Shown piece after piece: positions 59,207 to 64,000 of a DNA stretch of 64,000 nucleotides (position 1 is the first letter of the stretch; each line of letters opens with the position of its first letter). Where the stretch lies: NCBI RefSeq assembly GCF_900187325.1, contig NZ_FZMZ01000006.1, forward strand, positions 496,001 to 560,000, in the 5' to 3' direction. Made by a program: the position numbers and the translations under genes. The DNA comes from Virgibacillus ndiopensis. GTDB lineage: Bacteria; Bacillota; Bacilli; Bacillales; Amphibacillaceae. The notes under the pieces were generated by a model, which saw only the letters and a list, made by a program, of their open reading frames with translations, did not search any database and was not told where the DNA came from.

Positions 59207-60055
59207 TTGCATACGATGTGGAAAGGGACAATCAGCTTTGGATTAGTAAACATCCCAGTAAAAATGCATGCTGCCACTGAAAATAAGGATGTGAAACTCA
59301 GGCAGCTTCATAAAGAATGCCAATCCCCGATAAAATATCAGCGTGTTTGTCCTGTATGTGACCGTGAAGTTGAGAATGATGAAATAGTAAAAGCTTATGA
59401 ATATGCTAAAAATAAATTTGTTGTACTTGATAATGAAGAACTAGAGGCACTGAAAAAGGAACAAGAAGACAAGTCCGTTGAAATAGTTGATTTTGTTAAA
59501 TTAGAAGAAATCGACCCTATCTATTTTGAACGAAGCTATTATTTGTCACCGAATGAAGGTGGCGGAAAGGCATATGGTTTATTACGTGCAGCACTTGAAG
59601 ATACTGGGAAAATTGGGATTGCAAAAATGATTATTAGATCGAAAGAACAACTCGCCGTTATTCGGGTTTATCAAAATACCTTGGTAGTCGAGACGATTCA
59701 TTATCCAGATGAAGTACGTCAAGTTCAGGATGTTCCCAATGTACCTCAGGAGGTCGAAACACCAAAGAAGGAGCTTGACACTGCAAAAATGCTCATTGAT
59801 CAGTTAACAACGGAATTTGAACCAGAAAAATACAAGGATGATTACCGTACAGCATTACTAGAACTAATTGAAGAGAAGAGAAATAACGAACAAGTTGTTA
59901 CGGGTGAGGAAAAACCTAAGCCAGACAATGTTACGAACTTAATGGACGCATTGCAAGCATCACTTGACAGGGCACAAAAAGACAAACCAAAACCAAAACA
60001 ACCAAAAAGAAAAACAAAGACAACGGGAACTCAAAAGAAAAAGATTGCGAAATAA
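59207..60055 (+). CDS. ku: Ku DNA-end-binding protein
   Basis: Homodimeric ring protein that binds DNA ends and recruits LigD, 282 residues. The Ku core begins MWKGTISFGLVNIPVKM and contains HKECQSPIKYQRVCP, ARVCP-like CPVCDREV and the EEIDPIYFERSYYL segment. The tail is Lys/Pro-rich (PKPKQPKRKTK), binding DNA. The TTG at 59207 is chosen because AAGGGAGG (59191-59198) lies 8 bp upstream; the ATG at 59216 is too far and the ATG at 59183 has no RBS. Confidence 0.93.
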   Translation: MHTMWKGTISFGLVNIPVKMHAATENKDVKLRQLHKECQSPIKYQRVCPVCDREVENDEIVKAYEYAKNKFVVLDNEELEALKKEQEDKSVEIVDFVKLEEIDPIYFERSYYLSPNEGGGKAYGLLRAALEDTGKIGIAKMIIRSKEQLAVIRVYQNTLVVETIHYPDEVRQVQDVPNVPQEVETPKKELDTAKMLIDQLTTEFEPEKYKDDYRTALLELIEEKRNNEQVVTGEEKPKPDNVTNLMDALQASLDRAQKDKPKPKQPKRKTKTTGTQKKKIAK

Positions 60056-60067
60056 CGGTATATTGTA

Positions 60068-60103
60068 TGAAGACAACACATTATGTGGAGTCTTCATTTT
60101 TTT
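60068..60103 (+). terminator. Intrinsic terminator after ku
   Basis: TGAAGAC / GTCTTCA stem with inner CACAT/ATGTG pairs, followed by seven T. Confidence 0.88.
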
Positions 60104-60276
60104 GATAACTCCTATAGTTCTATTTCAAAGATTACACTAAGTTATCTTTCTTGCATTCCATTTACAAAAAGCTTACAAGCTCCTTAAATCATTGTTTCTC
60201 CCAACTATTACAGTTTAAAAGAGGGTAAACTTGATAGTGACAGAATGATTATAAGCAAAAAAAAGGAATGAGTTGT

Positions 60277-61305
60277 ATGGAGAGAAATGCATATTTTGAT
60301 AACGCGAAGCTAGCATTAATATTTTTGGTCGTGTTTGGTCATATGATTCAGCCATTTACAGATGGTTCGCATGGTATTAATACGTTGTATACGTGGATTT
60401 ACACGTTCCATATGCCAACGTTCATATTTTTGGCGGGATTTTTCGCCAAAGGCTTTGGTGATAAAAAGTATATTACTAAATTAGCAAAGAAATTATTGTT
60501 CCCATATTTAATGTTTCAACTTTTGTATACAGGATTTTATTTCTTTATTGGAAATGACGATTGGCAAACGGGTATCTTTTATCCACATTGGTCATTATGG
60601 TTCTTGTTTAGCCTATTTTGTTGGCACTTGTTATTATATTGGTTTAAAAAAGTTCCAGCAGTTATGAGTGTGACCATTGCAGTTTTATTCGGTTTAATTG
60701 TTGGTTACTTTAACGAAGTAGGGCATTCATTTAGCCTTTCACGCACATTTGTCTTTTTTCCATTCTTCCTAATCGGTTATTGGCTTAAGAAGGATCACGT
60801 TTTGTTCCTTACAAGAAAAAGTGTAAAAGTTGTGTCCCTAATTGTTATGTTAGCTGTTGCAACAGCAATTCATGTGGCACCAGAATTTAATACTGGTTGG
60901 TTATTGGCGTCAAAATCATATGGTGATTTAGGAATGTTGGAATTTGGGGGGATAGCACGTTCACTCGTCTATTTAACCTCAGCACTAATGGCTGCAAGTA
61001 TTTTAGCTTGGATCCCAACGAAAAATAATAAACTGACAATGTTAGGTACTAGAACAATGTATGTGTATTTACTACACGGATTTTTTGTTCAATTTTTCCG
61101 GGAAACAAATTTATTTGAAATAAATAATGTCCTTGACTTCTTAGGGTTAGCCGTTATTGCAGCAATTATTGTACTTGTCTTATCAAGCAAACCAATTCTT
61201 GGGGTTTGGCAACCATTCATTGAAGGGAAAGCATCTATACTAAGAAGTGTATTTAGGCAAAAAGAGAACAACAAGAAACAGCACAATGAAAACCTCAACA
61301 CTTAA
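60277..61305 (+). CDS. Membrane acyltransferase, family 3 (fucose-4-O-acetylase-like)
   Basis: Integral membrane protein of 342 residues with about ten helices. The N-terminal RNAYFDNAKLALIFLVVFGH holds the conserved catalytic His (about 21), and TFHMPTFIFLAGFFAKGF is characteristic of acyltransferase-3/NolL-type proteins that O-acetylate extracytoplasmic sugars or polymers. The acceptor is unknown. AAAAGGA precedes the ATG at 60277 at correct distance; the ATG at 60268 overlaps that RBS. Confidence 0.85.
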   Translation: MERNAYFDNAKLALIFLVVFGHMIQPFTDGSHGINTLYTWIYTFHMPTFIFLAGFFAKGFGDKKYITKLAKKLLFPYLMFQLLYTGFYFFIGNDDWQTGIFYPHWSLWFLFSLFCWHLLLYWFKKVPAVMSVTIAVLFGLIVGYFNEVGHSFSLSRTFVFFPFFLIGYWLKKDHVLFLTRKSVKVVSLIVMLAVATAIHVAPEFNTGWLLASKSYGDLGMLEFGGIARSLVYLTSALMAASILAWIPTKNNKLTMLGTRTMYVYLLHGFFVQFFRETNLFEINNVLDFLGLAVIAAIIVLVLSSKPILGVWQPFIEGKASILRSVFRQKENNKKQHNENLNT

Positions 61306-61419
61306 ATACGTGGCCAAAGAGGCGCCAAATTTGAAGTAAGCTACCAATGAGATTCAATGCTTATGATTTGGTGACTTTTTAACCATCTCTTAAATCTAGT
61401 AATTAGGGAAGGTGTAATC

Positions 61420-62247
61420 ATGAAAGTATGTATATTTGGAGCTAGCGGTTATGTAGGTTCCTCTGTATATGTCAGACTCAGATCTGCTTCATCAGATGAC
61501 GTAGTCGGAACGTATTTAGATGAGCCAGCAATGTCTGAAGGTCTTTACAAATTAGACGTAAATGAACCTGAATCATTTTCTAATTTCTACAAAGAGGAAA
61601 ATCCTGATGTAGTAATTTGGGCTGTAATGAGTGGACCAAATGAACACAAATTAACCGATCAAGGTTTGATGCATTTAATTACACATCTTACCCCTGAAAC
61701 AAAATTAATTTACATTTCATCTGACTTTGTATTTTCGGATGGCAAGGGTCCGTACCGAGAAGAGGATCGGACATCAGCATTGCCAGAGGATCACACATTT
61801 AGTAACTATGCCAATGCCAAAGTAAAGGCAGAGCACTTTATTGAAAATGAATTATCGAACTTTGTCATTTTACGGGCAGGTCCAATCTATGGTGAAAACA
61901 GGATTGGTAAATTAGACGAAAGAACGGATCGTTTGTCGTATCATTTACGATCGGACAGAAAAATTGATTTTCGCAATGACTTAACGCGTTCATTTGTTCA
62001 TGTAGAGGATTTGGCCGCGGTGATTGAGGAATTGGTTTATAATGATGTTACAGGTGTCTATCACGTTGGATCCGAAAGAAGACAAAGCTTCTACACTTTT
62101 ATGAAATCGATGGCTAAACAAATGGGGTATGACGATCAACTAGTTGAAAAAGGTTCCGAAGAAGAGAAGGTTGACGCAGAAATCCCTAAAGACACATCGT
62201 TAATTACGAAAAAAATTAAAGAGGTATCGGATGTAACATTCCGATAA
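61420..62247 (+). CDS. RmlD-like NAD(P)-dependent sugar-nucleotide reductase
   Basis: Extended short-chain dehydrogenase of 275 residues. The Rossmann GASGYVG motif (8-14) is at the N-terminus and the catalytic Tyr-x3-Lys is in YANAKVKAEHF (about 127-131). LIYISSDFVFSDGKGPYREED is typical of RmlD/RfbD (dTDP-4-dehydrorhamnose reductase). No other rml genes are nearby, so the substrate is uncertain. The RBS is GGAAGGTG. Confidence 0.82.
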   Translation: MKVCIFGASGYVGSSVYVRLRSASSDDVVGTYLDEPAMSEGLYKLDVNEPESFSNFYKEENPDVVIWAVMSGPNEHKLTDQGLMHLITHLTPETKLIYISSDFVFSDGKGPYREEDRTSALPEDHTFSNYANAKVKAEHFIENELSNFVILRAGPIYGENRIGKLDERTDRLSYHLRSDRKIDFRNDLTRSFVHVEDLAAVIEELVYNDVTGVYHVGSERRQSFYTFMKSMAKQMGYDDQLVEKGSEEEKVDAEIPKDTSLITKKIKEVSDVTFR

Positions 62248-62254
62248 AAAGGAA

Positions 62255-62292
62255 ATGGCCACTCTCCCGAAAAAGGACAGTGGCCATATTAA
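62255..62292 (+). terminator. Intrinsic terminator-like hairpin
   Basis: ATGGCCACT-TCC / GGA-AGTGGCCAT (9 + 3 bp) followed by ATTAATT. Confidence 0.7.
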
Positions 62293-62332
62293 TTGTTTAA
62301 GTTCATTTGGTGAAGATTGTCGCTCCAGACAC

Positions 62333-62472
62333 AAACTGCGACATAAATGCTGTGGTGATTTCAAATTTTTTATTGCTTTCTTTCTTGGAGCTCGTATCCT
62401 TGGCGGCTGGAGAAACTCTTATCCCACAGAAAGCGTAGTGTATTGCTGGAACGGAAGTCTACGTCGCATTTT
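62333..62472. repeat. Degenerate inverted-end repeat element (copy E)
   Basis: The left end AAACTGCGACATAAATGC and right end TCTACGTCGCATTTT resemble the ends of copies A, D and F. The core is degraded (GGCGGCTGGAGAAACTC). It occupies the gap between the convergent reductase and YjiH-like genes. Confidence 0.6.
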
Positions 62473-62500
62473 GCAACAACTAGTAGATAAGCTTCAGAAT

Positions 62501-63847
62501 TTAAAACAAAATATGCGCTATCAAAACGATAACCGGTAAAGTAATTAGTGTTCGTATTAAAAAGATAATAAAAAGATCTTTCATCGATACTGGTATTTTT
62601 GATCCGAGTAATAGTCCACCAACTTCAGACATATAGATGAGCTGGGTTACGGATAATGCAGCAATTATAAACCTTGTAATATCTGCTTCAATAGGTGTAG
62701 CCATAATGGATGGTAAGAACATATCGGCAAATCCTACTAAAACAGTCTCAGAAGCTGCTTCAGCAAATGGAACCTGCATTAACTCCAGTAAAGGTATAAA
62801 TGGAACACCAAGCCATGTGAAAACAGGTGTATAGGTAGCAACAATCAAAGCTATAAGTCCAATAGCCATAACTACCGGTGCAACACCCATCCACATATCC
62901 AAAATGTTTTGTCCGCCTTCTTTAAAAAACTTAAGCACACTGGATTCTTTTTTAGCCTGATCTAATGCTTTTTTATATCCGAATGTTAAGCTATTGTACC
63001 CTTCAGGAACATCTTCCTCAATGTCACCATCTGCCTCATTAACATACGTATTCGGTTTGGTGGAAAGAGGCGGAATACGTGGCATAATTAACGCTGCAAC
63101 CAATCCAGCAGCAAGGACCGTTAAATAAAATGGTACAAACATATATCCAAGTCCAACTTGTTGAATAACGACTAGTGTAAACGTAATCGAAACAACAGAA
63201 AATGTTGTACCAATAATAGCCGCCTCTCGCTTCGTATAATACCCATCTTCATATTGTTTACTTGTTAATAAAACGCCAATTGTACCATCGCCAATCCACG
63301 AAGCTAATGAATCGACAGACGATCGTCCTGGAAGTTTAAACAATGGTCGCATTATTTTTGTCATTAATGTCCCAAATAAATCGAGTAAACCGTAATTCAT
63401 TAATAGCGGTAAAAATAGTCCTGCAAAAAGAAATACTGCAAAAAGAACATGTAACAGATCGTCTAAAAGCAGTTGGCCTGTATCTGGTCCGTGTATTGCT
63501 TCGGGACCTATACGGTAATAAACCATAATAGCGAAAGCCGCGGCAACAACACGAGTAATTGTCCAAAACGGACTAACATTTAATAGCTTTTTGAAAAAGG
63601 GCGTACGATTCAGTTTTTCCCCTAATAGTTTTGCTAGTACCGATAAAGCAGCTGTGATTACAATAATCAACATCATGATAAGTGATAAATGTCCCGCAAG
63701 CTTTACCTGAATCCAATCTGCAAGTAATGCAATCGGAATGGTTAGGCCATTATCGGTAGGTACTGGAATCATAAATAAGTAAATACCAATTAACGATGGG
63801 ATAATAAACTTAAGATGATCATTTAATTTGTATTTATTTTTCTCCAT
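62501..63847 (-). CDS. YjiH-family membrane protein with nucleoside-recognition (Gate) domain
   Basis: Polytopic protein of 448 residues, about ten helices. It begins with KFIIPSLIGIYLFMIPVP, typical of YjiH-like proteins, and the C-terminal half contains the Gate region (ETVLVGFADMFLPSIMATP, MSEVGGLLLGSKIPVSM). The function is unknown. It may transport or sense a nucleoside-like ligand. The RBS is GGGGGG. A cre-like site lies just upstream. Confidence 0.82.
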   Translation of the reverse strand: MEKNKYKLNDHLKFIIPSLIGIYLFMIPVPTDNGLTIPIALLADWIQVKLAGHLSLIMMLIIVITAALSVLAKLLGEKLNRTPFFKKLLNVSPFWTITRVVAAAFAIMVYYRIGPEAIHGPDTGQLLLDDLLHVLFAVFLFAGLFLPLLMNYGLLDLFGTLMTKIMRPLFKLPGRSSVDSLASWIGDGTIGVLLTSKQYEDGYYTKREAAIIGTTFSVVSITFTLVVIQQVGLGYMFVPFYLTVLAAGLVAALIMPRIPPLSTKPNTYVNEADGDIEEDVPEGYNSLTFGYKKALDQAKKESSVLKFFKEGGQNILDMWMGVAPVVMAIGLIALIVATYTPVFTWLGVPFIPLLELMQVPFAEAASETVLVGFADMFLPSIMATPIEADITRFIIAALSVTQLIYMSEVGGLLLGSKIPVSMKDLFIIFLIRTLITLPVIVLIAHILF

Positions 63848-63864
63848 AATTTCCCCCCCAAAAG

Positions 63865-63888
63865 TAAAAGCGCTTTCCAGTTATTATA
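63865..63888 (-). promoter_or_regulatory. Cre-like site and -10 element upstream of the YjiH-like gene
   Basis: On the plus strand TAAAAGCGCTTTCC (63865-63878) matches the cre consensus at 12 of 14 positions. A minus-strand TATAAT lies at 63883-63888. This would place CcpA downstream of the start site as a roadblock. The -35 region is weak. Confidence 0.35.
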
Positions 63889-64000
63889 ATCGAAAATAAC
63901 GACTATTAGCAATGTAAATCCAAGAACGAATCAAATGTTCATAAAAAAATCCGGGTATAAAAGTGCTAGATGTAACAAACTATCGGTATACGAGGCATAT

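Overview
The window is chromosomal DNA of a low-GC Gram-positive bacterium. Strong AGGAGG-type ribosome-binding sites, GTG/TTG starts, many intrinsic terminators, S-box and B12 riboswitches, a hutHUIG operon, Ku/LigD repair and families such as YpmR/YpmS, DUF4003, YkpA and YocH point to the Bacillaceae. An Oceanobacillus/Virgibacillus-like genus is my best guess (inference, not proven here). I see no rRNA, tRNA, CRISPR array, prophage or intact transposase gene.

Layout. 1-4.8 kb: peptide ABC transporter operon (oppF-A-B-C, with the last codons of a probable oppD). 4.9-7.5 kb: small membrane proteins, a LysM/3D cell-wall protein and a 45-codon secreted or anchored peptide gene. 7.7-9.9 kb: threonine catabolism (kbl plus an SDR-type threonine dehydrogenase). 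9.9-15.3 kb: an ABC-F ATPase, a permuted papain-like hydrolase, a WYL regulator, and the ypmR-ypmS pair. 15.5-19.9 kb (minus strand): an S-box riboswitch followed by metY, metX and hom, the acetylhomoserine route to homocysteine; metY carries an extra C-terminal domain. 20.1-26.7 kb: RarD-like permease, methionine gamma-lyase, an SDR-like protein, cardiolipin synthase, thioesterase, alanine carrier. 26.7-31.7 kb: a repeat-rich intergenic region, two NrdR-box-like sites, a B12 riboswitch and a class I ribonucleotide reductase operon (alpha, beta, flavodoxin). 31.7-38.3 kb: a metal-chelating/pentapeptide-repeat protein, then hutH-U-I-G behind a leader that looks like an attenuator. 38.3-51.3 kb: HxlR regulator, M29 aminopeptidase, RecQ, BrnQ, a cation/proton antiporter, GNAT protein, AI-2E-type permease, phosphoglucomutase and small proteins. 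51.5-57 kb: DUF4003, padR-chrA, OsmC, cystine symporter. 57.2-64 kb: divergent ligD/ku, an acyltransferase, an RmlD-like reductase and a YjiH-type membrane protein.

Two kinds of non-coding repeats stand out. One is a family of small, probably MITE-like elements (about 65-390 bp) with inverted ends related to AAACTGCGAC...GTCGCAGTTT, often carrying a GC-rich 110-114 bp palindromic core; two cores 27 kb apart match at 111 of 114 bases. The other is three tandem arrays of different sequence but the same 20-21 bp period (6, 4 and 14 units), each between genes. The best regulatory observations are the NrdR-box pair plus B12 riboswitch on the ribonucleotide reductase operon, and the promoter, 21-residue leader peptide and terminator ahead of hutH.
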